A stretch of DNA of 64,000 bases, from the NCBI GenBank assembly GCA_963969595.1, contig OZ018417.1, positions 19,594,501 to 19,658,500 on the forward strand, read 5' to 3'. The notes beneath the pieces are model-generated. The model did not search any database, had not been told where the DNA came from, and worked only from the letters and a program-made list of their open reading frames with translations. The position numbers and the translations under genes are program-made. Shown here piece by piece: positions 1 through 10,625 of the stretch. The first letter of the stretch is position 1; each line of letters opens with the position of its first letter. The stretch is from Neckera pumila (Eukaryota; Streptophyta; Bryopsida; Hypnales; Neckeraceae).

Positions 1-564
1 CTGGATGCATTCAGAATTGTTTATCCTCAATATTGGTGTCAGGAGGGCGCTGAGGCCAGCTTCCCGCACCACTTGGCCATTTTGAAGGAGTTTTACTGCC
101 AAGCCCAAGTTGTTAACAGGGGACAACCTTTGTATCAGGGTGGAATGGCTCATACTGCCCCTGAGTTGCTTTCAGCTTCTAACTTGGACTTGCAACAGGG
201 GTTGTTTAAAGTGACAATGAAGGCAAACTACAAGGCAACTTGTGGCCCACCCTTGCACGTGAATCCGGTCATGAAGCTTTGGCGGAAGCTCTCACAGTCC
301 CGCCACCTCTGTAAACTGATCTTCGAGTATTTTAAAGTGGCTGAGATTGGGTGTTGTTTAGTCCTTGGGTCAATAGAGGATGAGAGATGTTTCTCCAATC
401 TCAAGTTCTTGAAATCATGCCACCGGAATAGACTGGGAAAGCACCTCCCGCTTGTTGTGCGTAAGTTTGGGCAGCAATTTTTCTCCCTTGAAACCTTACC
501 TTACACGGAAGCAATTAACTCTTGGAGGAGCATTGTGAAAGTGGGCTGGCAAGGGGACTTGTGA
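1..564 (+). CDS. hAT-family transposase, C-terminal part (5' truncated by window edge)
   Basis: The frame is open from base 1, so the real start lies outside the window; about 187 codons are present and end at TGA 562-564. The last third resembles the hAT C-terminal dimerisation domain: LWRKLSQ, then a hydrophobic stretch, then EDERCFSNLKFLKS followed by RNRLGKHLPLVVRKF, which corresponds to the family's S-x-E-R-x-FS ... RNRL signature. In this family the domain mediates transposase oligomerisation during cut-and-paste transposition. The catalytic DDE core is not in the window, so activity cannot be judged. No stop or frameshift is seen, so this copy may be young. It could also be a domesticated hAT gene, but nothing here favours that. 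Confidence 0.7.
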   Translation: MDAFRIVYPQYWCQEGAEASFPHHLAILKEFYCQAQVVNRGQPLYQGGMAHTAPELLSASNLDLQQGLFKVTMKANYKATCGPPLHVNPVMKLWRKLSQSRHLCKLIFEYFKVAEIGCCLVLGSIEDERCFSNLKFLKSCHRNRLGKHLPLVVRKFGQQFFSLETLPYTEAINSWRSIVKVGWQGDL

Positions 565-566
565 AT

Positions 567-1590
567 TAGTATTGCCATATCCATGTCCTTACCTCAATAT
601 CCTTTACATTATAGTGTTTCATATTCTTAGTTTTCATGAGGTTTTGCAAGACTACCCTCTCATGTTCACCTTGGCACGGAGCTTGTGCTATCTGGGATGA
701 AGCCTTGGTGAAGACTGAAGAATGAAGTACTTTGGAGCTTTGGAGAAGACTGCAGGAGCTTTGCTGACGCTGGAAAACAACAACGGTACTTCTACACCTT
801 TTTGCTTGTTTGAATTTACTAACATGTTCTAACGTGGCTTGTTCTTATGTGTGTAGAACACTAACACTGCATTGGGCAGTCTTGCATTTTGCAAGAAGGG
901 TTCAACTCCCTTGTTAGTGAAAAAAATAATCATTGCATGCATTTGTTGTTTCACCAAAATTTTCATTCTACAACAAAATTTCACATTGCAGAACACAAAT
1001 CTCCATTGCACACAATCAACACTTGGGCTGTGTACTTGCCCAAATAATAGCTAGTACACGAATTTTCACTTCAAAAATTCTCACTTAGTAAATCCATGCA
1101 TGTCAAAAATTGTCAATTAGCACATCCCTATAGTAGAAAAGACCAGAAGTAGTAACATTGCATCTCCATAAATTTACGTAAGGTCGCAAATGCACCCTAC
1201 TGCCTAAAAATAAGGGAGACAAATTACCACTTGTTGCTGTCACTTTTATCTCATCACTTTCACAAAAAAAAAGGAAAAGTCACGGAATAGATATCCTTTT
1301 ATATGAGGATAGCTTTTCCAAGAATTGCAATAAAAGGGCTTTGGGATCGCTATTCCAGACTTGAATGGAACATTTGTGAGTTCTGGACGGGCAGTGCACT
1401 TAGTAATAGCACCGCTAATCCCAAGGAGCTCTGAGGTCAAGCTTCATTTATTTGAACAATGGGCACGACAACTCCAATTCATTTATTAGCTCCTTGACGT
1501 CTCAAGGACAATTTGACCATCACTTATATTATTCCACACAGGTAGTTTTCAATAGGTAATTGAACTACATCCACAAGGAGACCGGGAGCC
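567..1590. other. Non-coding flank of the hAT gene; possible hAT end near 1118-1134
   Basis: No convincing coding sequence. If the hAT gene is part of a full element, its right terminal inverted repeat should lie here. The stretch AGCACATCCCTATAG (about 1119-1133), whose complement begins like typical hAT ends (TAGGGATGTGCT), is a candidate, but the left end is outside the window so it cannot be paired. Confidence 0.3.
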
Positions 1591-1596
1591 CGATAC

Positions 1597-1672
1597 CGGG
1601 GGAGGGGGGGGGTAAACTTCCCCCAAATACACTAAGGGGGGATATTTTCAAATACCCCCCCCCCCTCCCAAA
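1597..1672. repeat. G-run / C-run cluster able to fold back
   Basis: Runs of G (including nine in a row near 1604-1612 and six near 1635) are followed within 60 bases by a run of about 13 C. The G and C tracts are complementary and could form a hairpin, or G-quadruplex/i-motif structures. Long homopolymers may also be assembly-sensitive. Confidence 0.6.
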
Positions 1673-1744
1673 CCCCCATTGTTACTTCACCCCCCCAGTG
1701 TTTTCAACACTTCAACTGCCTTGGGATGAAAAGAGAATCTATGA

Positions 1745-1962
1745 ATGACAATTTTTTGGATGATATATATTTTGGATGGATGAGAATTTGGTGGATGAAT
1801 GACAAATTTTGTAGATGAATTTGAAGGGATGGATGAATTTTTTGTTGTTTGGATGAGAAGTTTCTGGATGAATTTTTGGATGAATTTTCTTGGATGCATG
1901 AAATCAGTGACAAATATTTGGATGAATTCATTAATGCACAGATGAATCTGTGACAGAGAACT
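1745..1962. repeat. Degenerate GGATGAA-rich repeat
   Basis: The word TGGATGAATTT and variants (GGATGA, GATGAAT) recur about every 10-30 bases. The minus-strand open frames through it (rich in F-I-Q-K / H-P-S) are by-products of this repeat, not genes. The same word family is scattered near 7.1-7.25, 11.4-11.5 and 13.97 kb. Confidence 0.6.
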
Positions 1963-2503
1963 GTGTGCACAGATAACTCGATGCTAATAAGGAAGAGACA
2001 CAGTGCTTATATGGAAGCAACTTTGCCCAAAAAAATTTGAATATTAATCAAATTGATGTAAGACATTTCCTACTTCGTAACCTGCACTTCTATCCTCCAT
2101 ATTTAGTACTTTGCATCTTGCACTGCAGTATTTGTGATGGCTCCTCTGCGTACCAAGGTCCTGAGGTTTAGGGTTCCCTGAAGATCAATGAGCACTATCA
2201 GGTACAGTGAACGTGAATGCAATTCATGTATAGAAAAATAGGCAATCATGTAACTTTTGCTACACAATATTCAAGTGATTCACAAAGAGACATTGTTTTC
2301 AATTGAAACCTTTCCATTCCATGATGTGTGAAAAGCATCTCTTGTATTCACCAATTAACCAATAGCAGTGATGTTATATAATTAGTAAAATGAACTACAG
2401 TAATTGATTCAATCATGATTAAATTAATTGAGGTTTTGGGTCCACCTGTCTAATGCACAATTGCAGATAGGGTACGATTGGAGTGGTTAGTTTAGGATCT
2501 CAC
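1963..2503. other. No gene seen
   Basis: AT-rich sequence without a coding frame I can support. If the DUF1218-like remnant upstream on the minus strand has further 3' exons they would lie here, but I could not recognise any. Confidence 0.4.
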
Positions 2504-3720
2504 CAGCGAAGCATGCAGCCCAGTCCCGCTTTCAAGCCTTCCACTTGCTTCTTGTCACTACAGCAATATGGACACGCGCAGGTGGCGATCACAAGCATTT
2601 GTGCCACAAGGAAGATGAACCCAGCCAGAAGCCCAGCCGTTTGAGCAGGACTGTCCGAGTAGATACAAATTTCCCTGACAAGCAGGACATGATATCCCTG
2701 CACCATTCATCAACCATCACAATTCAAACCTTCCACACATAATCATGAAAACCACAGCACTGATCACAACAAAGGCATTTGTTGACCGGAAAATAATTCC
2801 TAGTAATTCCTAGTAACATATGGATTCAATTGTAAAAAGCTGTAGTTCACACAACCCAAGAAATATGGATCGTATCTATTGAGTATACTTGTAAAATAGA
2901 TGCAGTATGAACGGAATGATATCCTGACCTTGTTTCGTCGCAATTTTCCAATGGCATAGCTAGTGTTCATTGTAGCTTTTGAGGAAGCGAGACTCTGTCC
3001 GCCATAAAGATCTGCACCATCATTTTGTCATGATGGCATATTTCGATAAAATGGCGGTATTCCCAGTGCCACATTTTCCTTGTGCCATATTCCCCGTGCC
3101 ATTTTTTTAGACCGCCCGTTCTGAACATCTAGAACAGGTATAGATTCCAGGCATCTAAGACAGTTGTAGATTTCAAAAATCTAGGAACGATATAGATTTC
3201 AGACCGACCGTTCTAAAAAATCTAGGACTAGTATAGATGTCAGATATCTAGGACAAGCGTAGATTTTTAGAATGTACTACGAATGTAGATTTCAGAATGA
3301 CCGTCCTGAACTGAATAACGTGCCATTGTAATGGAATACCGCCATTTTAACGAAATATGCCATCATGAGAATTGCCGCTACCTAAGTAACCGCTTGCACA
3401 TTCACAAAAGTAAAATTAACAATGACTGTAAGAGAACATTCTTCTTGTTACTGCTCCTGTTATTGTTGTTATGGCTGTTTTCTTCAAAATCCACCTGCTA
3501 TTAAACACGAAATGAAGAGAATTCCCCCGGAAGCCAGTAATAGGAGGTGACAGCCCCAACACTGAAATCAAATAGTAAGCTCAGAAAAATGGCCAGCACA
3601 CCTAAGCTCAGAAGCCTCAGCCAAAACGATGGCCAATCTTCGGTATTTGCCCATGATGGAGGTCTGACTAGAATGTTCACAATGCAAACTTGATCTCCTT
3701 GTTCATGTGTAAACTTCACT
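2504..3720 (-). pseudogene. DUF1218-like membrane protein gene remnant, interrupted by a MITE
   Basis: The best-supported exon is 2504-2674. Read on the minus strand it gives EICIYSDSPAQTAGLLAG, a hydrophobic helix (FIFLVAQMLVIAT) and CACPYCC. That resembles the C-V-Y-x-S-x-x-A ... AQ ... CxCC region of plant DUF1218 (MWL/DESIGUAL) four-helix membrane proteins. It is bounded by an acceptor-like TTGTCAG and a donor-like CTG/GTGAG. A second open piece ends at a donor at about 2929, and 3501-3719 encodes another hydrophobic segment (LLSLGVLAIFLSLLF) that could be helix 1. The 341-bp MITE at 3028-3368 sits between these pieces. No single reading frame joins them and I see no full-length protein, so I call it a remnant; an intact gene with unusual exons is possible but less likely. 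Confidence 0.4.
3028..3368. mobile_element. MITE with 36-bp terminal inverted repeats and an internal minisatellite
   Basis: Bases 3028-3063 and 3333-3368 are inverted repeats matching at 35 of 36 positions; the ends read TCATGATGGCATATTTCG and its complement. The middle (about 3125-3290) holds five diverged tandem units of 25-40 bases built on ATCTAGRACNNGTATAGATTT. There is no coding capacity. No clear target-site duplication was found, so the superfamily is open. The near-identity of the arms suggests recent insertion. Confidence 0.8.
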
Positions 3721-4440
3721 TCCTGACAGTCTTCTCAGCCTGCATCACATGCACCAGGTTTTCTCATTTGTGCAATTTCGTTGATGATTGCGACATACAT
3801 CGATGCAGAGCTCTAAAACCTAGCGCTCGTGTAGATTTATGTTTCAGGACTGAAACTGCCGAGGCATGACATACCGACAAAGTAACAAATTCTACATTTC
3901 TACCACGAAATTGTGAACTAGACAAGCGAAATAGCTACCTACCGACCATCCTTTTCCAAACAAACCACATGCGTAACTATACCTCGCACAAATTCACTTG
4001 TGGTCTCAGATCTCCCCTGGGGGATCGAGCTGGGGTATCCTAATTTCTAACACATTACGAATCTATACCAGATTCAAGTTCGGATAAATGCTCCTTTGGC
4101 CTTAAATTTGGGCGACAGTGTGAACGATACCTGCACAGCTACACAAGTTAGGCGAGTTTTTAAATAATTTTCTATTTGATGTGAATTTTCTTCACTTTTT
4201 CTTCAAAAATTCTCAAAAAAATCAATTTTCCACCAAAAAATCTAAATTTTTGGTGATGTAAAGAAGACATGTAATTTTATCTCTTAAAAATAGATATAAA
4301 TTTTTTCATACAAATCGGGCAATGGGCTTGAAATCGGTCCGTCATTTAGGGGTTAAAAAAAATTTGCAAATTTTCATTAACTTCAACTTTGGAATTCACG
4401 ATTTGGCACATTATAGTCATAGTGTGAGAGGTTGCATTCT
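3721..4440. other. No gene; possible degraded TTAA-element end at about 4338-4356
   Basis: AT-rich sequence. GTCCGTCATTTAGGGGTTAA near 4338 resembles the right end of the TTAA/CCCCTAAAGG family described at 45.7 kb, but I could not find its left end. Confidence 0.35.
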
Positions 4441-4444
4441 TAGT

Positions 4445-6960
4445 ATGAAACTATGAATGGAAAGTTGTATTCACAAAGGAAGGCTTTGTATAGTTGGATT
4501 TGTAGCATTTGGACATGCGATGAAAAATTTATGTTACATTCTAGAATTTATTCTAATTTAATTCAATTTATTAATTAAAAAATTTCAAAACTTTCATACC
4601 ATATGTCCAAACACAATGAAATCGGGCCCAATGACTATCTGAGAGGAGGACAAAGGATTGCCAAGGCTTTGTTTTGTTGCGTTTGGACATGCGGTGTGGA
4701 AGTTTGATTTTGTAATTCATCGGACCTTTGAAATTCTGCATTTCTCCTCGCAGTGGCCTTGCACAGGACCACCGCCTCAGGAAGCGCTGGCCGCAGTACT
4801 TCTTCACCCTGCGAGCGGCACCCACCAGGGTATTCGAGCGGCGGACTATGAATGGAAAGTTGTATTCACAAAGGAGAATCTGACGTAGAACGTGATAGAG
4901 CTTGTTATTTTGAAGAAGGATGCAGATGCTGACGAAAGAAAACCAGGTTTTTATCCCAGAAGTCCATTTGATGGACTTGGATTCCAACGAATCAAAGTTA
5001 TCGATCGAAGGCAATGTATCTGAAGTCGGGGAGTGTTCTTGATAAGTATGTTGCATTGTAGACCCGCTTTCTCAGTATTTTTCTGTGCCCAAAACTCGGA
5101 GACGATTTAGCTTAGAGGAGCAAATCCCAAGAATTTTTTTCAAAAACGTGTGGATCTTGATCAATACCTTTGACGAAGGGACAAGGTTTCTCGCACTTCA
5201 TTTAAAATCAGCAACGTCCACCCCGGGACGTCGACGCGCATTGAGGTATTCGTTTGCTCTTTGATGAATATTCACATCTGGAATACTGTAAAGGCATAAA
5301 GACGAATCTGAAAAGAGAATAACACTGGGTGTTCAAACATTATCTGGATGAAATTTGTCTGTGGAAAGGCAGAGCTTGTTTTGATCGGTTCTTCAAACTG
5401 TGCCGGATTGCTCAAGTTAACCCAGACTCCAATGTTTCGAGCTAGAGAGACCAACATCTCTCCAAGGCCAGCATCTCGGCCGATGGGTCTTGCCTTGTTG
5501 TTCTGTAGAGTCATGTTCCAGAACCAGAGCTCCATTCTTTCGGCATGTAGAAAGCATTTGCTGAAGATGATGCCTCTCTCACAAGTGCGTACTGTAAGCG
5601 TTCTGCTATTACATATATAGACGAAAATTTTATTGGTTTTGTAATTATGTAAGTCTACCAGTGTACATAGAATCTGTGTTCTTACATTGCCATTAAACAC
5701 ATCAACACAATAAGGCTGCATTTCATCAATTTAAGGTTTATTCGCATCAGAAGCTTGCATTCTACAATTCAGATTTGCAATGCGCTGATTACTGAACTAA
5801 TAAATGGATTAATATGGTGCAAATCCTAGATTCTCCCAAAGATGATGAGCTACAGCGCGCAGACGCTAACTTTGAAGTTTACTCGCTCGAGACGATGACA
5901 CTTGAAGAGTCATGCCGCACCACAGATTTTTGTCTTTGATGTGAAGTCTCTTGAGGCAACTGTGATTACATTTGGTACTCAGATGCATTTGCTGATACGT
6001 ACACAACCAAGGAAATCCTTCTATCTTGTGTTCCATCTTGCTACAAAGCAGCTCAGCATCAGAGGTTTGAGAGATTTTAGCTCAAAGAAGTAGTAAACCT
6101 GATGAACCACGCGCGCATACCAATGGGGAACTCATCGGGGAACTCATACGAGAAGTCTTCCGATCAGGAATCCTGCCCCGAGCTTGACTTTGTTCAGCAC
6201 AGATTTGATAAATTCTCCACCATCCCCCCACTGACAACCGAGCCTGGCCATATTTCCGACCAGAAAGAGATAGTCTATGTTTATTTTATCTTTCTGTTGA
6301 AGGGACTTCATGGATCTCAATCAGACCTTGGACTGGTATGTGAAAAGTATGTGAAAAAAGGTTTGGAGAAATTTTGAGCTGACAAAGCTAAAGACTTTTC
6401 AGGGCGTGCAGTCACGGTTCGAAGTCAGGCCTTAAAAGCATGTCTCAAGTGATACGTCGATATCTGACGAAGGTCAAGGAAAATTAGTGCCAACGGGAAT
6501 TTGGATCCAAAGCCTGATGTACCTTGTACTTCTCCAAATATCTCAAGCAGAGAACAATGGCCTAAAACCTCTTGTAGATCATAGTTTGCAAATTCCTTCC
6601 CATCTCAATTACGCAGATGCGCTTACATTGGCAGTCTGCTTTGGATTTTAAGAGTCTTTTGCTAGAGGTTAAGGTGGGCGACATCAAAGTGATTTTTTCC
6701 ATGGAAAAGCAAAGTATCGAACATTCTTACCTGTTGAATCATTTGAGGGGTACCCTGCTCGATGTTTTTGGAGGACGATGCACAGATGGGGTTTGGATGA
6801 CTGTGCGCCCCACTCAAGATTACCTTTACGTCCTCCTCAACTTTGAAGGTTTGGAAGCTTTGAACAGAGTGAGCAGGATGACATTCTGTTGTCCATTTTC
6901 AATGCAGCTGTCAGCAACATCACGATCTTCAATAAGAATGTAATTCTACATTTATTTACC
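4445..6960. other. Unassigned block with exon-like open segments on both strands
   Basis: The block is more GC-rich than its surroundings and has several frames of 80-160 codons that overlap on opposite strands (minus 4571-5056 and 5272-5721; plus 6102-6377 and 6617-6943), so the coding strand is unclear. On the plus strand TTCTCCTCGCAG at about 4742-4753 is a good splice acceptor, followed by a frame rich in K/R/W/F (LRKRWPQYFFTLRAAP). On the minus strand the 5.3-5.6 kb segment has protein-like composition (WFWNMTLQNN, LARNIGVWVNLSNPAQ). Stops interrupt every attempt to join segments. I do not recognise a family. A decayed multi-exon gene is my best guess. A short direct repeat (ATGAATGGAAAGTTGTATTC at 4452 and 4849) lies inside. 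Confidence 0.3.
4646..4722. repeat. Copy of a dispersed repeat also flanking the permease gene
   Basis: TTTGTTGCGTTTGGACATGC followed by GGTGTGGAAGTTTGA matches, with changes, the block at 40608-40650 and the complement of the tandem blocks at 33618 and 33764. An inverted, weaker copy lies at about 4576-4640. Confidence 0.45.
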
Positions 6961-7049
6961 TCCAATTGATCAGTCATTCTGATAAATTTGAACTGTTGAT
7001 GTCATGTGGCATGTATTGTCTGAGAATCTCTTCGTAATTGTATCGTACA

Positions 7050-7345
7050 GTGTGTGTTTTTGGGCCTTATGAGGCCCAAATGCCTCCAAAAAAATGGACT
7101 GCATCAAGCCTATAGGAAAATTTTGAAGAAAAATTGGATGATAATGCCAAATTGCTCCAATCTTTTTTAAAATTTTGGATGAAATTGTCAAATTTCTATG
7201 AAACTCATCCAAATATGTGGATGAAAAAATAATTCTATCCAAAATATAGATGGATACTAAACTATTTGGCTACATCATTTTCTTGTATGTTGCCACTTTA
7301 GCACTTCTTCAAAAACCAAAAAAAATACCCTAGTATTGTACTCAT
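7050..7345. repeat. Dispersed repeat, copy 1
   Basis: This stretch (from GGGCCTTATGAGGCCCAAAT to the TTTAGCACTTCTTCAAAAAC region) is closely similar, in the same orientation, to 11327-11600. The shared block includes AAAAAAATGGACTGCATCAA and GTGTACTACATCATTTTCT-like words. The minus-strand open frames here and at 11281-11469 are the same repeat translated, which argues against their being genes. Confidence 0.65.
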
Positions 7346-7581
7346 ATTTCTAAATTCTCGTCACAAAATCACAGGATATTGTAGATAAGAAAGGAGCATA
7401 CATGTCCGGATGATGCATTGCAATCAAGCTATTTCTTGTCATTTGTTTAATTCTTGCTATATAAGAATCCTAAAAAAATTTGAAATTGTATATGCTTCAT
7501 TAGAAGAAAATGAGGGATTCTACGACTTTAAAGAGCAACTAGTTTTGAGTTGTGTAATCCATTTGCAACTAGCGATAATTT

Positions 7582-9277
7582 CACTAGAAGAAACCTGGGT
7601 TTTTTTTTATCTTTGGATTTTGCGTGCGAAATTTCCTGTGTGATGTTTTGAAATGTCTACGTGGACATCCAAAATTTTGCGTCGCCTAAGACATGCAAAA
7701 GACATCAGTTTTGCACGTGAACATCAATGTTCTGGGGATTGGACGTCCAAAAAACATGGGTCAACGAGGTCCTCAAAGGTTGCCATGTAGCTGCCACCTA
7801 AGCGCTACGTGGACACGGACAGCCACGTAAGAATTTTTCCATCCATTTTCGTCCATGAAGTGGCATCTGAGGTCTATGAAATTGTCTAGATGTCTGAGTT
7901 GATGTCTCAAAAAACGTACATATGTCTAAGTTGATGTCTTCAAAGATCTACTTTTAGCATATTTAAAACATCATCTTAGACGTCTAGATTTCTTCTGATA
8001 TCAATGTAAACATCTATTTTTCATTATGAATACCTCTGACAATGTTTGATATGATTTAGGAGAAAAAAATGATGTCACATTAGACGTTCATATCATAGAA
8101 TGCACTATTTGGCATGATATTAATATGGACAGTCTCACATGTCTCATATGACATACACATGCATGTCATAATGTCCAATATAACATGTCATATATAGTAC
8201 ACCATACATTATATATCATACATAATATACCATACATTATATACCATTTATAATACATTGTACAAAATACATCATAATTGACAGTTATGTCACATGGCTT
8301 CAAAAGCCACTTGATGTGAGTTTATGGAGGGGGGAAGACGGGCTCTTTATACAAGTGGAGTGATAGGGGGGAAGACAAACTATATGGGACATTGCAAATG
8401 CTAGATTTAAATTTTGTGGAGTAACACACAAATGTCTAGCAGAATGTTTTTTGCATGTCTCAAAAGCTGCTCTGATGACATCTCCATAGACGTTATATCG
8501 ATTGTGACTATGTTTCTTAAAACATCTAGAAGTCTACAAAACGTCCAAGAAAACATCTCAACGTTTTATAAGATGTCTTTAGTGACATCTCTACGTCTAC
8601 TTAGACATCTCCAATATAAGTGTAGAAAACGCAAAGAGATAGCCCCGCTATGCTAATGTGGCATGCTACATTAGCATAATTTTATGCCGCGTCAACTAAT
8701 TTATACGTGGCATGCCACGTTATATGCCATGTCATCTTATTTTCCTCCAAAGCTACCCAACAGTTGCCTGATTCCATTTTTTCAAACCTCGGTCAAACTT
8801 TTACCCAAGAATAAAGTAATTTCCACAAATTTATCCTCCATGAATTTTTTTCCTTAAAGCTGACGTGGCAATCTATGTTTTTGCAGATGGCTCGCCGGAC
8901 ATCAATGAGTCCTTAAAAATGTCATCAAAAATCTCCATGTTGATGATAACACCAACTTGTTTTCATTTAAATTTGCCGCAATCATTTGGAATATCCTTAG
9001 AAATCTTCTGAAATCACAATCTTTGAACTCAAATATAACTCTTGTAATCCTACAGTTTATATGACGGCTGCTTTGCGACTATTGCGACTAAAACAATATA
9101 TAACACTTCATTATATGACTACTTTGCGACTAAAACAATGTGTTAATGATATAAAAGAATGACACAAAACAATGAGAAAGATTTGGTTCAAATAGAGAAG
9201 GCTACAGTCGTAGGATAGTTGTATAGGACACTTAATTGCAATTAGTTGATTATGGAGGACACGTTTTTCTTCTAGTA
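7582..9277. mobile_element. CACTA-like mosaic element (ends only partly matched)
   Basis: The left end reads CACTAGAAGAAACCTGGG. The right end, TTTTTCTTCTAGTA, and the 250 bases before it (GCGACTAAAACAATG, then TACAGTCGTAGGATAGTTGT) match the right end of the CACTA element at 43126-44291. The left end instead resembles the end of the 220-bp element at 58857-59076, and no matching 3-bp target duplication is visible, so this is probably a mosaic of two related elements or a rearranged copy. The interior (7650-8620) is crowded with ATGTCT/AGACAT and CATCTA words, and a CATACATTATAT-type microsatellite lies at about 8170-8280. No transposase was found. Confidence 0.45.
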
Positions 9278-9400
9278 TATAAGACAAATGTTCAAGGATT
9301 AAAGATTTGCCTATGTTTCATAAGAATTAGTAATATATACTAAATGGAACTATACAATTTACAATATACAAATTGGCAAGGTACACAATTAATTAGTAGA
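9278..9400. other. AT-rich spacer
   Basis: Nothing recognised between the CACTA-like end and the hairpin at 9408. Confidence 0.4.
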
Positions 9401-9407
9401 AAAAAGC

Positions 9408-9471
9408 CTTCTTACACAAGACCATCATGGATCATAGAGCTCAGTGATCCATGATGGTCTTGTGTAAGAAG
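9408..9471. repeat. Perfect 27-bp inverted repeat (hairpin)
   Basis: The arms 9408-9434 and 9445-9471 are exact reverse complements, beginning CTTCTTACACAAGACCATCA, around a 10-base loop (TAGAGCTCAG, itself containing the palindrome GAGCTC). Outside the arms the complementarity continues imperfectly through A- and T-rich flanks (AGAAAAAAG / TTTTTTTTCT) to a total of nearly 40 bp per arm. No coding role is apparent. It could be the folded core of a snap-back MITE or a small-RNA hairpin. Confidence 0.85.
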
Positions 9472-9587
9472 TTTTTTTTCTAAATACTAAATACAATAAA
9501 TTATTTTAATATGTCTTTCAATTATGCACGCTCTTTCTTGTAATCTTCAGTTCTTCATTGTTGGCATTGGGATGAGAAAATCCAAAT

Positions 9588-9710
9588 TCAATCAAAAGAA
9601 TATCTTGCTTCCTTTTCTTTACAACCAAGATATTGCTGCACTAATGACTCCATGAAGACTCGAGATTCATACACAGCATCAAGTGCATCAAATGTCGCTT
9701 TCTCCAATTC
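9588..9710 (-). other. Exon-like open segment, unassigned
   Basis: Read on the minus strand, a good acceptor (TGCATTGTTTGCAG) is followed by 40 codons starting ELEKATFDALDAVYESRVFM and ending at a stop at 9588-9590. Composition and splice context look like a genuine terminal exon, possibly of a gene fragment carried by a transposon. I do not recognise the family and found no upstream exon I could join to it. Confidence 0.3.
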
Positions 9711-9714
9711 CTGC

Positions 9715-10130
9715 AAACAATGCATCCAACATATAAGCACTTTATTGTATGTAATACACAAAGCGACTGCCATACAAAATGAATACAATAAAGCACGCTT
9801 GTTATAATACGTACTCATTCCAATGAATCCATTGCAATGTATACAATTTGGCCCTTGTAGTAGTCCCATACAGTATAAGCTCTGATGTATATTTTTCATG
9901 ATACCTCTTCAAAAATGGATCCCATCACAAAATAGACGCATCGCCTCCACACCATGGTTCTCTATCGTAATATGACATAGGCTATTTGCATTGGTTTGTC
10001 ACAATGAATTAGTCGTGATGGATTTTAATGCATCAGGATCACATCTAGATATAGACAGCTAAAAAATTATTTAATCCGAGCATCGATGAACTTTGTTAAG
10101 TTCGTCCTTCTAATGTCTCTCAAGTTAAAA
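9715..10130. other. No gene seen
   Basis: AT-rich sequence between the exon-like segment and the next MITE. Nothing recognised. Confidence 0.4.
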
Positions 10131-10132
10131 GG

Positions 10133-10513
10133 CATTAGAGCAAAATCAACCCTCCAAAGGGCTGCTCCAAGTTGACATGCCAAGCTATTTCAAGCTTGGC
10201 TTGGAAATCTGGAAAAGTACCCCTAATGAGTAGTCAGAGTGTATGACTGCTCGTTGGAGCAGTCACATTTCGCTATTTTTTTATTTTTTTATTTTTTTAT
10301 TTTTTTATTTTTTTAAATGTTTTTTTGAAGATTAAAAAAAAAAAATTTAATAATTTTTTATTCATAAATCTAGATTTCTACGCCACTGTCACAGTAGTTT
10401 CAACTGCGCGGAAATAGGGGAAAAAATAAATTTTCAGACCTAATAAACAAAATTTCAGGGTACTAAAGGGGTCCTTGGAGTAGCTCTCCGGAGGGCTGAA
10501 TTTTTCTCTAATG
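10133..10513. mobile_element. CATTAGA-family MITE, copy 1, with (ATTTTTTT)n core
   Basis: The ends are inverted: CATTAGAGCAAAATCAACCC on the left, and GGAGGGCTGAATTTTTCTCT followed by AATG on the right. The centre holds about five tandem ATTTTTTT units (10274-10315). Part of the interior (CGCCACTGTCACAGTAG near 10381) is shared, in inverted orientation, with the copy at 15084-15409. Non-coding. Terminal pattern and size fit a non-autonomous DNA transposon. Confidence 0.7.
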
Positions 10514-10625
10514 GCCTGTCTGTCGGCTGAAAGACTTGCTTGCCAAATTAGATGGCCTATCTATCAAGTTGTACAGCTTGTCTATTGAGCTAGATGACTT
10601 GTTTGCCAAGTTGGATGGCCTCACA
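10514..10625. repeat. Short degenerate tandem repeat
   Basis: Words of the type GCTTGCCAAATTAGATGGCC, TATCTATCAAGTT and TTGTCTATTGAGCTAGATG alternate about every 14-28 bases. The small open frame here (rich in L-D-G-L-S-I-K-L) is the repeat itself, so I do not call a gene. Confidence 0.45.

Noticed and set aside
1687..1970. Minus-strand frames rich in FIQKFIQK and HPSKIY
   Set aside because: Direct translation of the GGATGAA repeat.
6405..6430. GGTTCGAAGTC resembling a tRNA B box
   Set aside because: No A box or foldable cloverleaf in the preceding 70 bases.
7660..8620. CRISPR-like regular repetition of ATGTCT/AGACAT words
   Set aside because: Spacing is irregular, units are 6-8 bases and the context is a plant transposon.
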